DNA of 64,000 bases from Blautia sp. An249. Its GTDB lineage: Bacteria > Bacillota > Clostridia > Lachnospirales > Lachnospiraceae. The DNA lies in assembly GCF_002159835.1 (NCBI RefSeq), contig NZ_NFJL01000001.1:186001-250000 (forward strand). The letters are read 5' to 3'. The translations under genes and the position numbers were made by a program. The notes beneath the pieces are model-generated. The model was not told the origin of the DNA. It did no database searches and worked only from the letters and a program-made list of their open reading frames with translations. Shown here one piece after another: positions 9,100 to 17,042 of this stretch. Within the stretch, counting starts at the first letter, position 1, and the number at the start of each line of letters is the position of its first letter.

Positions 9100-9712
9100 A
9101 GAAAAGAAATTTCAGATTCTCTGTGTGACCAGCCGCAGGCTGTGCAGAGGCTCCTTCCCGGAGCAGATTCGCCGTGTGGCCCGAAGCGGTGTGGATGGGA
9201 TCATCCTGCGGGAGAAAGATCTCACAGAAGAGGAATACGCCTCCATGGCAAAAGAGGTGTCCGAAATCTGTATGCAGGAGCAGGTTCCCTGTATTTACCA
9301 CCATTTCACAGAGACAGCGAAAGAGCAGAAGGCCGGGTACCTGCAGTTGTCCATGCCGGATTTCCGGAAAAATTTCCGTCTGAAAGAGGCGTTTCCCTGC
9401 CTGAAAAAGATGGGCGTATCCATACACAGCCTTGAGGAAGCAAAAGAGGCCGAGAGCCTGGGGGCAGATTATCTGGTTGCCGGGCATATCTTTCAGACAG
9501 ACTGCAAACGGGGTCTTCCGGGAAGGGGAACCGGATTTCTAAAAGAGATTTGTAAAGAAGTAAAAATCCCGGTGTATGGAATCGGCGGAATTACTCCGGA
9601 AAATGTTTCTCTCATAAGAGAAAGCGGGGCCAAAGGCGCCTGCATTATGAGCGGATTTATGAAAGAAAGTTTCTGTCCTCCTCAGGATTATTTGTCTGCT
9701 TCGCTTGTATGA
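9080..9712 (+). CDS. tenI: TenI-like thiazole tautomerase / ThiE-family protein
   Basis: This protein of about 210 residues has the thiamine phosphate synthase (ThiE/TenI) barrel. The segment GHIFQTDCKRGLPGRG matches my recollection of TenI (thiazole tautomerase) better than ThiE, where a GPIFPTxTK motif is expected; annotation pipelines may call it ThiE. Closing position in the thiC operon fits tautomerisation of the ThiG product. The start is either the GTG at 9080 or the ATG at 9092; both overlap thiH. No gene for hydroxymethylpyrimidine kinase is in the window. Confidence 0.8.
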   Translation: MIISMYREKKFQILCVTSRRLCRGSFPEQIRRVARSGVDGIILREKDLTEEEYASMAKEVSEICMQEQVPCIYHHFTETAKEQKAGYLQLSMPDFRKNFRLKEAFPCLKKMGVSIHSLEEAKEAESLGADYLVAGHIFQTDCKRGLPGRGTGFLKEICKEVKIPVYGIGGITPENVSLIRESGAKGACIMSGFMKESFCPPQDYLSASLV

Positions 9713-9734
9713 AAACACGGGCATGTGTTAAGAT
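9705..9734 (+). promoter_or_regulatory. possible promoter for the alcohol dehydrogenase
   Basis: TTGTAT (9705-9710) and TAAGAT (9729-9734) are separated by 18 bases and lie about 50 bases before the dehydrogenase start. The match is moderate. Confidence 0.4.
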
Positions 9735-9781
9735 AGAGACAGAGAAAAATATGGTCGAAAACAGGCAAAAGGAGGAGCAGC

Positions 9782-10855
9782 ATGGGGCAGGAAAAGAAAC
9801 AGACAGAACGTAAGATGTGGGCTGCAGTCTATCGGGGGAAAGGGAAGATTTCCCTGGAAGAACGGAAGATGCCGAAACTGTTAAAGCCCACAGACGCCAT
9901 TATTAATGTAACATTAACCACCATTTGTTCCAGTGATATCCACATTCTGAAGGGAGCTGTGCCAAAAGCCAGAGAAGGTGTGATACTGGGTCATGAATTT
10001 GTGGGAAAAGTAATAGAGACCGGATCCCAGGTGAAGAAATTCAAACCTGGGGATCGGGTGGCAGTAAATGTGGAGACTTTTTGCGGAGAATGCGAATTCT
10101 GCAAAGAGGGCCATGTGAATAACTGTACGGACAGCGAAGGAGGCTGGGCGCTGGGATGTCGGATTGACGGAGGTCAGGCAGAATTTGTACGAATTCCCTA
10201 TGCAGATCAGGGCTTAACGAAAATACCGGATACCGTTACCGATGAACAGGCCCTTTTTACCGGAGATCTGCTCTCTACCGGATATTGGGCCGCTCAGCTT
10301 GGAGAACTGAAACCGGCGGATACGGTTCTTGTCATAGGAGCGGGGCCTGCGGGGATCTGTACCATGCTGGCAGCCAGACTTTACAGTCCTTATAAAATCA
10401 TAGCGGTGGATCTGGACGAAGAACGCCTGGAGCTGGTAAAGGAACAGGGGCTTGCAGACGTGACATTTTCAGCCAGAACCCAGGAACTGGAAAAAAAGAT
10501 TCTGGAAGAAACCGGCGGATATGGGGCAGACGTGGTCTTTGAGGCGGCAGGAAGCAGCGATACTTTCCGGCTGGCCTATGAAACGGCCCGTCCCAATGGG
10601 ATTGTCTGTATCATTGCCATGTACGAAGAAGATCAGGTACTGCCCCTTCCGCAGATGTATGGAAAGAATCTGATCTTTAAAACCGGAGGAGTGGATGCCT
10701 GCTGCTGCGGGGAAATTATGAAGCTGATTGAAGCAGGTAAATTAAATGCAGAATTTATGATTACCCACCGGACAACCTTAAGCCAGATTGAGGGCGCCTA
10801 CGAAATCTTCGGGAAAAAACAGGATAACATTCTGAAATGGGCAATTAAAGTATAA
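9782..10855 (+). CDS. zinc-dependent alcohol dehydrogenase (MDR family)
   Basis: This 357-residue medium-chain dehydrogenase oxidises an alcohol or polyol with NAD(P). Catalytic zinc ligands are C50 or neighbours in TTICSSD and H71-E72 in LGHEF. Structural zinc cysteines are C101, C104, C107 and C115. A nucleotide-binding VIGAGPAG follows. A GGAGG lies just before the ATG. It resembles secondary-alcohol dehydrogenases of anaerobes, but the substrate is not settled by the sequence. It stands alone, closed by a strong terminator. Confidence 0.9.
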   Translation: MGQEKKQTERKMWAAVYRGKGKISLEERKMPKLLKPTDAIINVTLTTICSSDIHILKGAVPKAREGVILGHEFVGKVIETGSQVKKFKPGDRVAVNVETFCGECEFCKEGHVNNCTDSEGGWALGCRIDGGQAEFVRIPYADQGLTKIPDTVTDEQALFTGDLLSTGYWAAQLGELKPADTVLVIGAGPAGICTMLAARLYSPYKIIAVDLDEERLELVKEQGLADVTFSARTQELEKKILEETGGYGADVVFEAAGSSDTFRLAYETARPNGIVCIIAMYEEDQVLPLPQMYGKNLIFKTGGVDACCCGEIMKLIEAGKLNAEFMITHRTTLSQIEGAYEIFGKKQDNILKWAIKV

Positions 10856-10860
10856 AAAAG

Positions 10861-10904
10861 AAGCACCGGGAAGGAATTCAGAAGAAAACCTTCCCGGTGC
10901 TTTT
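10861..10904 (+). terminator. bidirectional terminator
   Basis: The stem AAGCACCGGGAAGG/CCTTCCCGGTGCTT lies between the convergent dehydrogenase and mscL genes, with A and T runs on either side, so it can serve both. Confidence 0.8.
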
Positions 10905-10919
10905 ATGTAATGAAATTTA

Positions 10920-11357
10920 TTAGTTTTCCGCAGCGGCTACTGCCTGGTTTTCTGCTTCCTCTGTTTCCAGCTGAGATGTACAGTGAGGACAGCGGGTTGC
11001 TTCAATTGCAATTTCACTTTTGCAGAAAGGACATACCTTTGTGGTAGGAGCAGCGGGTTCTTCTTTCTTGCGTCCCAGATCCATCAGCTTATTGACTGCT
11101 TTTAACAGGCAGAACAGAACAAGCGCCATAATGAAGAAATTAAATAAAGAAGAGACGAAGGAAGACGCGAAACCTGCCACATCCTGAAGAGTGTAGGTCT
11201 TTCCGCCGGTTACAAAATTCAGAATCGGGTTAATAAAGTTATCGGTCAGAGAGGTGACAATTCCGGAGAAAGCGCCTCCAATAAGAACACCGACGGCCAT
11301 ATCCATCATGTTTCCACGCAGGGCAAATGCCTTAAATTCTTCAATAAACTTTTTCAT
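10920..11357 (-). CDS. mscL: large-conductance mechanosensitive channel MscL with C-terminal zinc ribbon
   Basis: MscL is a homopentameric membrane safety valve that opens under osmotic downshock. The 145-residue protein has the usual N-terminal amphipathic helix and first membrane helix (FKAFALRGNMMDMAVGVLIG) and a second membrane helix (FNFFIMALVLFCLL). The C-terminus adds a small zinc-ribbon-like motif, CPFC-x12-CPHC, instead of ending in the plain helical bundle. The ATG at 11357 has an AAAGGAAAAG upstream; a longer start at 11387 lacks one. Confidence 0.92.
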   Translation of the reverse strand: MKKFIEEFKAFALRGNMMDMAVGVLIGGAFSGIVTSLTDNFINPILNFVTGGKTYTLQDVAGFASSFVSSLFNFFIMALVLFCLLKAVNKLMDLGRKKEEPAAPTTKVCPFCKSEIAIEATRCPHCTSQLETEEAENQAVAAAEN

Positions 11358-11440
11358 TTTCTCTTTTCCTTTCGTAAAATACTCCAAGGACTAAAATAAC
11401 ACAATTTTTTCAAAAAGAAAAGCAAAAATTACATTTTCTG

Positions 11441-12880
11441 CTAAAATTTCTGCCAGGTATCTTTCCGGAAAAGCAGAAGCAGAGGGAAGATTTCCAGTCG
11501 GCCGGCCAGCATATCAAAGGTAAGAACCAGAGTAGACCAGTCAGAGAAACCGGAAAAGTTTGAAGAAGGTCCCACAAGTTCCAGTCCGGGCCCGATATTA
11601 TTGAACGTAGCCGCCACAGCCGTAAAGTTGGTAATCAAATCCAGTTCATCCGGAGACAATGCCAGGATGGAAAAGGAAAAGATTAACAGATAGCTGATAA
11701 TAAATACGTTGGTGGAACGCACCACTTCATGTTCCACCATCTTTCCATCCATTTTAATCTTCTTTATACTTTTGGGATGGAGATACTGCTTCAGTTCCTT
11801 ATTAACTGTTTTTAATAAAATTACAAAACGGGAGACTTTAATTCCTCCGCCGGTACTTCCGGCACAGGCTCCCACAAACATCAGCATAACCAGAATCGTC
11901 CGGGAACATTCCGGCCACAGATTAAAGTCAGTAGTCGCATAACCGGTAGTGGTTATAATCGAAGCCACCTGGAAAGCGGACTGCTGAAGGGCGGTGAAGA
12001 AACTGCCGAACAAATGAGTGATATTGAAAGCAATAATGAGTATCGCTGCTCCAATAATACCCAGATACGCACGAAGCTCTGTACTTTTCAGAGCCTGCAG
12101 CGGTTTTTTCATCAGAATCAGGAAATAAACATTAAAGTTTACTCCGAATAAAATCATAAATACAGTAACTACCACCTGGAGATAGGTGGAATATCCAGCC
12201 ATACTGTCATTCTTAATTCCGAAACCTCCGGTACCGGCAGTGCCGAACATGGTAGTCAGGGAATCAAATAAAGGCATTCCTCCCGCCAGCAGGAGAATCA
12301 GCTCCACAATACTCATGCCAAGGTAAATCAGATAGAGAATCTTAGCGGTGGATTTTACTTTGGGAACCAGCCGGCTTACGGAAGGGCCGGGGCTTTCCGC
12401 CTTCATGAGGCTCATGTGAGAGCCGCCGCTCATGGGAAGTAAGGTAAGGAGAAAGACAATAACTCCCATACCTCCAATCCAGTGTGTAAAACTTCTCCAG
12501 AATAAAATACTCTTGGGAACCGTCTCCACTTCAGTCAGAATACTGGCGCCTGTGGTGGTAAAGCCGGAAACGGTTTCAAATAAAGCATCTACAGGGTTGG
12601 TAATAACGCCGCTGAACAGGAAAGGAAGACCTCCCATAATACTCATAATTATCCAGCACAGCGCTACCGTTATAAAACCGTCTCTGGTGAAAAACGTTTT
12701 ATTTTCGGGCTTCTTCCGAGTCAGCGGAAGACCAATCAGAAGACACACGCCCATAGTAATAAGGAAAGCTTTAACAGATGACTCCCTGTAAATAAGTCCT
12801 GTAATGCAGGGAAGGATCATAAAAGCAGCCTCTATATTTAAAAGCCATCCGATAATATAAGCAATCATGGAATAATTCAT
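11441..12880 (-). CDS. trkH: TrkH/KtrB-family potassium transporter
   Basis: This 479-residue polytopic membrane protein is the ion-conducting subunit of a Trk/Ktr potassium uptake system. Pore-lining glycine motifs such as TTTGAS, GTAGTGGFG, TTTGYAT and AGSTGGG are visible, one per repeat. It lies downstream of trkA with a 15-base gap, so both are co-expressed. A TTG two codons upstream (12886) is an alternative start; the ATG at 12880 lies 11 bases from AGGAGG. Confidence 0.93.
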   Translation of the reverse strand: MNYSMIAYIIGWLLNIEAAFMILPCITGLIYRESSVKAFLITMGVCLLIGLPLTRKKPENKTFFTRDGFITVALCWIIMSIMGGLPFLFSGVITNPVDALFETVSGFTTTGASILTEVETVPKSILFWRSFTHWIGGMGVIVFLLTLLPMSGGSHMSLMKAESPGPSVSRLVPKVKSTAKILYLIYLGMSIVELILLLAGGMPLFDSLTTMFGTAGTGGFGIKNDSMAGYSTYLQVVVTVFMILFGVNFNVYFLILMKKPLQALKSTELRAYLGIIGAAILIIAFNITHLFGSFFTALQQSAFQVASIITTTGYATTDFNLWPECSRTILVMLMFVGACAGSTGGGIKVSRFVILLKTVNKELKQYLHPKSIKKIKMDGKMVEHEVVRSTNVFIISYLLIFSFSILALSPDELDLITNFTAVAATFNNIGPGLELVGPSSNFSGFSDWSTLVLTFDMLAGRLEIFPLLLLFRKDTWQKF

Positions 12881-12895
12881 AATCAATCATTCCTC

Positions 12896-14254
12896 CTACT
12901 TTTCCAGAATATCCCGAATATCATGAAGCCCTTTCCGGGTAGTGACAACAATTACCGTGTCCCCTATCTGAATGGTATCATGGCCTCTGGGAATTGAAAA
13001 TTTTCCGTGGCGTGTAATGCCGCCAATCAGAAGATTTTTCTTCAGATGCATCTCCATCAGAGGAACATTTACCACTGGAGATTCCTCACGGATGGAGAAT
13101 TCCAGGGCCTCGGCCTGGTTATCCAGAATGTGATACAGAGTCTCCACATTACAGCCGATGGTATTCTGCATGGCGCGGGCGTAGCTGACAATGTAGTCTG
13201 CCATAATGTATTTGGGATAAATCACACTTCCAATATCCAGTTTCTCAATAATATGATCAAAAGAAATTTTTGTGACTTTGGTAATGAGTTTTCCTTTTGT
13301 ATGTTCTTTAGCAAACAATGACAGCAGGATATTTTCCTCGTCCAGATTCGTCAGGGTAATAAAGGATTCTGTACAGGGCAGTCCTTCCTCCATTAAAAGG
13401 TCCCGGTTGGTTCCGTCTCCATTTATGATGGTGGCAGAGGGGAGAAGTTCGCTGAGCTGTTCGCAGCGTTCCACATTCTGCTCCACAATCCGTACCTTAA
13501 TCTTCATGGCAATTAAAATCTTCGCCAGATAATAGGCAATCGTACCGCCTCCCACAATCATCGCATTATGTACCTGGTGGGTTTCAAATCCGATTTTGCG
13601 GAAAAATTCTGACGCATTTCTGGGAGAACCCAGGATGGTAATATAATCATTGTCCTGTAAAATAAAGTCGCCGTCCGGAATGGAAATCGTCTCACCTCTT
13701 TCCACCGCACAGACCAGAATATCGCATTTTACCTTTTCCAGAAGAGACGAAATGGAAATACCGTCTAATGCAAATTCCGAAGAAAGACGGAACCGTAAAA
13801 GTTCCACACGGCCCTTGGAAAACGTATCAATATTAATAGCAGAAGGAAAGCGGAGAAGCCGTGAGATTTCCACTGCAGCAGTAAGCTCCGGATTAATAAT
13901 CATAGAGATTCCCAGCCGTTCCTTTATAAAATCAATTTCATTGTTGTAAATCGGATTTCTCACTCTGGCGATGGTATTGCAGTCTCCTGCTTTCTTGGCA
14001 ATTACACAGCAAAGGAGATTCAGTTCATCTGATTCTGTCACAGCAATTAAAAGATCCGTATCTTTGATTCCGCCCTCCAGTAAAGTACTGATGCTGGCTC
14101 CGTTCCCCCAGAGTTTAATGGCATCCAGATCGTCAGGAATTTCCTGAATCTTTTTCAGAGAGGAATCAATCAGCACCAGATCATGTTGTTCAGAACCAAG
14201 ACGTTCGGCCAGGGTAAGTCCTACTTTACCGCAGCCAACAATAATGATTTTCAT
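12896..14254 (-). CDS. trkA: potassium transport regulator TrkA
   Basis: This 452-residue cytosolic protein has two RCK repeats. The first begins MKIIIVGCGKVGLTLAE with the NAD-binding glycine pattern, and the second contains AMIVGGGTIAYYLAK near residue 230. Each repeat is followed by a TrkA-C domain. It binds nucleotides and gates the TrkH channel next to it. The ATG at 14254 has TTGGAGG upstream. It diverges from the cotJ operon across about 200 bases. Confidence 0.93.
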   Translation of the reverse strand: MKIIIVGCGKVGLTLAERLGSEQHDLVLIDSSLKKIQEIPDDLDAIKLWGNGASISTLLEGGIKDTDLLIAVTESDELNLLCCVIAKKAGDCNTIARVRNPIYNNEIDFIKERLGISMIINPELTAAVEISRLLRFPSAINIDTFSKGRVELLRFRLSSEFALDGISISSLLEKVKCDILVCAVERGETISIPDGDFILQDNDYITILGSPRNASEFFRKIGFETHQVHNAMIVGGGTIAYYLAKILIAMKIKVRIVEQNVERCEQLSELLPSATIINGDGTNRDLLMEEGLPCTESFITLTNLDEENILLSLFAKEHTKGKLITKVTKISFDHIIEKLDIGSVIYPKYIMADYIVSYARAMQNTIGCNVETLYHILDNQAEALEFSIREESPVVNVPLMEMHLKKNLLIGGITRHGKFSIPRGHDTIQIGDTVIVVTTRKGLHDIRDILEK

Positions 14255-14380
14255 AGTTGCCTCCAATATTCTATTAAGATTATAGCGTCAGTACACACTG
14301 ACGCTAAGGCCATTATAGCACCACTGGATTGAATTGCAATCGAAAAATGGAAATTTTTCAGAAAACTTATTCTTATGCAC

Positions 14381-14407
14381 ACACCCGGAGATTTATGACA
14401 TAAAATA
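14381..14407 (+). promoter_or_regulatory. candidate SigK-type mother-cell promoter of the cotJ operon
   Basis: AC (14381-14382), a 16-base spacer and CATAAAATA (14399-14407) fit the Bacillus SigK pattern AC-16/17-CATAnnnTA. The -10 also matches seven of eight SigE positions, but no good SigE -35 box is seen. In Bacillus subtilis cotJ is SigE-dependent, so this remains tentative. Confidence 0.4.
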
Positions 14408-14460
14408 AAATGAAACTGATGCCTGAACAGGCAGGAGCGTTTGTAGAAAGGAATTGTTTT

Positions 14461-14706
14461 ATGGACAGATGTCAGATGAATCGAATGGGCAGCTATTCTA
14501 ATAGAAATAATGTCTGTACCAATCAGGGGCAGACAGGAAGGAGCCGGGATAAGACCATATATCATCACGTGGACCAGATGCCTCCGGCAATGGCATATGT
14601 GCCGTTTCAGAACATGACAGAGACCTTTGATTTATGTTATGCCCTGAAAGTAGGAACCATATTCCCGCAGCTTTGCAAGCCGTTTTGCGGAAGGAGGTGC
14701 CGGTAA
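14461..14706 (+). CDS. cotJA: spore coat associated protein CotJA
   Basis: This 81-residue protein carries the CotJA family signature: a PPAMAYVPFQ segment, then ETFDLCYALKVGTIFPQLCKPF. In Bacillus the CotJ proteins join the inner coat as a complex with CotJC. I chose the ATG at 14461, preceded by an AAAGGA; the upstream ATG at 14410 has none. It is the first gene of the cotJABC operon, transcribed away from trkA. Confidence 0.9.
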   Translation: MDRCQMNRMGSYSNRNNVCTNQGQTGRSRDKTIYHHVDQMPPAMAYVPFQNMTETFDLCYALKVGTIFPQLCKPFCGRRCR

Positions 14707-14707
14707 T

Positions 14708-14998
14708 ATGATGAGGGGGAACTTTACTCCTGTTACGGGAAAAGACAGAATGATGCAGAAAATCAATGAGGTGAGTTTCGCAGTAAACGATATTCATCTC
14801 TATCTGGATACCCATCCCTGTGATGAAAAGGCGATGGAATTTTTCCGGGAAAATGTAAGAATGCGAAAAGAAGCTCTTTCAGAATATGCACGGATGTACG
14901 GCCCGCTGACCATTGACACAGCAGACGACTGTGCAAGCAGAAGCTGGCAGTGGATACAGCAGCCGTTTCCATGGGAAAAAGAAGGGGGATGTCGTTAA
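14708..14998 (+). CDS. cotJB: spore coat protein CotJB
   Basis: This 96-residue protein has the CotJB family pattern: FAVNDIHLYLDTHP, a central helix with FRENVRMRKEALSEYARMYGPLTI, and a C-terminal tryptophan-rich segment. It begins one base after cotJA and its stop codon overlaps the ATG of cotJC, so the three are translationally linked. An internal ATG at 14711 is equally possible as the start. Assignment follows family and operon context. Confidence 0.9.
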   Translation: MMRGNFTPVTGKDRMMQKINEVSFAVNDIHLYLDTHPCDEKAMEFFRENVRMRKEALSEYARMYGPLTIDTADDCASRSWQWIQQPFPWEKEGGCR

Positions 14999-15201
14999 TG
15001 TGGAATTATGAAAAAAGATTACAGTATCCGGTGAATATTAAAACCCCGAATGCTAAACTGGCCCAGTTCATCATGAGCCAGTATGGCGGTCCGGACGGAG
15101 AGATTGGAGCTTCCATGCGCTACCTGTCCCAGCGGTTTACCATGCCCAACCGTACGGCAATGGGGGTATTAAACGATATAGGAAGATTTTTTACAATATG
15201 A
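14998..15201 (+). CDS. cotJC: CotJC N-terminal piece (gene split by element 1)
   Basis: The first 62 codons are an intact CotJC N-terminus, beginning MWNYEKRLQYPVNIKTPNAK and running to LNDIG. CotJC is a manganese-catalase-like ferritin-fold protein of the spore coat. At 15181-15182 the conserved reading is lost at the core TAGG, and six foreign codons (RFFTI) lead to a stop. The natural next codons, ggt-aca-gag-gaa, are found at 27178-27189. Joined to the pieces at 27180 and 56328 it gives a 211-residue protein. As it stands the product lacks the later metal ligands and should be inactive. Confidence 0.93.
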   Translation: MWNYEKRLQYPVNIKTPNAKLAQFIMSQYGGPDGEIGASMRYLSQRFTMPNRTAMGVLNDIGRFFTI

Positions 15202-15202
15202 C
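15179..15202 (+). other. attL of element 1A
   Basis: cotJC sequence AAACGATA meets the core TAGG (15179-15182) and then foreign sequence AAGATTTTTTACAATATGAC. The distal half of the original site, TAGG followed by TACAGAGGAAC, is at 27176. Confidence 0.75.
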
Positions 15203-15270
15203 GATTTTACCATAAAGGGACAAAGAATCTACATATATATTAAAAAAGAATACCGCCGGAGAGTATGAAA

Positions 15271-15414
15271 ATGGAAGAAAAAAAAGAAAAAATAAAAGAA
15301 GAGAACAGGGAAGAGTTTTACAGACATCTGAAAAAAGGAATCTGCAGGGAGCTTTATGCCGGAGGGTTCCTGACGAAAGAACAGATTTTTGAAATCCTGG
15401 GGGAATCCCTGTGA
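15271..15414 (+). CDS. small charged protein upstream of recombinase (SHOCT-like)
   Basis: This 47-residue, very charged protein (MEEKKEKIKEENREEFYR...) ends with YAGGFLTKEQIFEILGES, which resembles the SHOCT short C-terminal motif. A GGAGAG lies nine bases before the ATG at 15271; an ATG at 15265 is too close to it. Its stop overlaps the GTG of the recombinase (GTGA), so the two are coupled. Small partners next to large serine recombinases can be directionality factors; that role here is only a suggestion. Confidence 0.6.
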   Translation: MEEKKEKIKEENREEFYRHLKKGICRELYAGGFLTKEQIFEILGESL

Positions 15415-17042
15415 AAGTAGCCGCCTATTGCAGAGTTTCGACGGATCAGGAGGATCAGAAGAATTCTCTGAAAAATCAGAAAAAGTATTTTCAGGAATAT
15501 ATTTCCCGGGAAACAGGGTGGGAATTCACCCGGATTTACTATGATGAGGGAATCAGCGGAACGCAGACCCGCAGGAGAAAAGGCTTTTTAGAGATGATAA
15601 AAGAGGGGCAGGAGGGAACGTTCCAATTGGTATTAACCAAGGAGGTAAGCCGTTTTGCCAGAAATACGGTGGACGCTCTGTTTTATACCAGGAAACTGAA
15701 AGAGTGGGGAATCGGAGTGCTTTTTACTCTGGATCATATTGATACCAGAGAACAGGATGGGGAACTTCGCCTGACTCTTATGGCAGGAATCGCTCAGGAA
15801 GAGAGCCGGAAAATATCCCAGAGAGTGAAATGGGGACAGAAAAGGAGTATGGAACAGGGAGTTGTTTTCGGGAGGGAACTGCTGGGGTATGAGCTGGAAA
15901 AGGGACGCCTGCGGATAAAAGAAGAGGAGGCAGAGATTGTCCGGGAGATTTTCTGCAAATACACCATAGAGGGAAAAGGAACGGGACGGATTGCCCGGGA
16001 GCTGGAGGAGGAAGGGTATTCCTCCAAAAGAGGAGCAGGATGGTCAGCAGGCGTCATTGCCAGAATATTGGATAATGAAAAATATGTAGGGGACTTATGT
16101 CAGGGAAAAACCATGACTCCCGATTACCTGACTCATGTAAAAAAGAAGAATCAGGGAGAAGAACCCCTGGTATACCTGAAAGAGCACCATCCCGGAATTA
16201 TCAGCCGCAGTCTGTGGGAACAGACCGGTCAGGAACGGGAAAGACGACGCAGAAACAGCGCCCGGGGAGAAAAGTACAGCGCCCGCTACTGGTGCAGTGG
16301 GAAAATTTACTGTGGAAACTGCGGAAACAGTTATGTGAGCCGGAAAAAGAAGTATGCAAACGGAACCGTCTATCACGGATGGCGGTGTGGATGTCAGGTT
16401 ACAGGGGCGTCTTCCTGTAAAAACCCTTCTGTGAATGAAAAGACATTAAAAGAGGCAGTGTGGTACTGTCTGCATGAACTTGCCCCGCCCAAAGAAAAAC
16501 TGACAAAAGACATCCTGGAACCAATAGAGGGGACCAGGGAAGGACAGAGGAAACAGAGCCAGGGAAACCATCGGAAGGAAACGATACGGGTTTTGCAGGA
16601 GAAAAAACGAAGAACCATTGATTTGGCTCTGGAGGGGATTATCTCTGCAGAAGAGTTAAGGCAGCAGCGCCAGTGGTATGAACAGCAGATAGAGCAGGTT
16701 TACAGGCAGGAAAGGAGCAGGAACCAGGAAACGAAAAAAGAAATACGGGAAGAAAAGCTGAAGGAGATCCTTGATTTCCGGAAGGAGTATGAGTTGCTTT
16801 ACGGAGAGATTCTGGAGAAAGTCACCGTATTCCCCGACCGGATATTACAGATTCAGTTTTGGGGGTTGGAAGCCAGGACGCTGAAAATAGGGCCTCCTAA
16901 GAGAAACGGAGAAACAAAGGTGGAAATACAGGAGAATTTTTGTTATAGTGGAAAGAAAGATGCGGACAGGAAAGTGGAAAGAACCTATGAATCCAAAAGA
17001 GAAAAATCCGGGGCGGGAAGAGCTGGAACTGATTTTAGATAA
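15411..17042 (+). CDS. large serine recombinase of element 1A
   Basis: This 543-residue site-specific recombinase has an N-terminal resolvase domain with catalytic serine S10 in YCRVSTD and the SRFARN and QEESRKISQRVKWGQ helices. A recombinase domain follows, then a zinc ribbon with CGNC and CGC...C near residues 300-340, and a coiled-coil tail. The same layout is found in SpoIVCA, which excises skin from sigK. It starts with GTG (GGGGGA upstream), about 230 bases inside the left att site. Its last 56 bases overlap the next gene. It is the likely enzyme for element 1A. Confidence 0.93.
   Translation: MKVAAYCRVSTDQEDQKNSLKNQKKYFQEYISRETGWEFTRIYYDEGISGTQTRRRKGFLEMIKEGQEGTFQLVLTKEVSRFARNTVDALFYTRKLKEWGIGVLFTLDHIDTREQDGELRLTLMAGIAQEESRKISQRVKWGQKRSMEQGVVFGRELLGYELEKGRLRIKEEEAEIVREIFCKYTIEGKGTGRIARELEEEGYSSKRGAGWSAGVIARILDNEKYVGDLCQGKTMTPDYLTHVKKKNQGEEPLVYLKEHHPGIISRSLWEQTGQERERRRRNSARGEKYSARYWCSGKIYCGNCGNSYVSRKKKYANGTVYHGWRCGCQVTGASSCKNPSVNEKTLKEAVWYCLHELAPPKEKLTKDILEPIEGTREGQRKQSQGNHRKETIRVLQEKKRRTIDLALEGIISAEELRQQRQWYEQQIEQVYRQERSRNQETKKEIREEKLKEILDFRKEYELLYGEILEKVTVFPDRILQIQFWGLEARTLKIGPPKRNGETKVEIQENFCYSGKKDADRKVERTYESKREKSGAGRAGTDFR

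Noticed and set aside
15203-15264. Mother-cell SigE promoter for recombinase 1A
   Set aside because: CATATATATT is only a partial -10 match and no convincing -35 box is at the right distance, so it is not listed.
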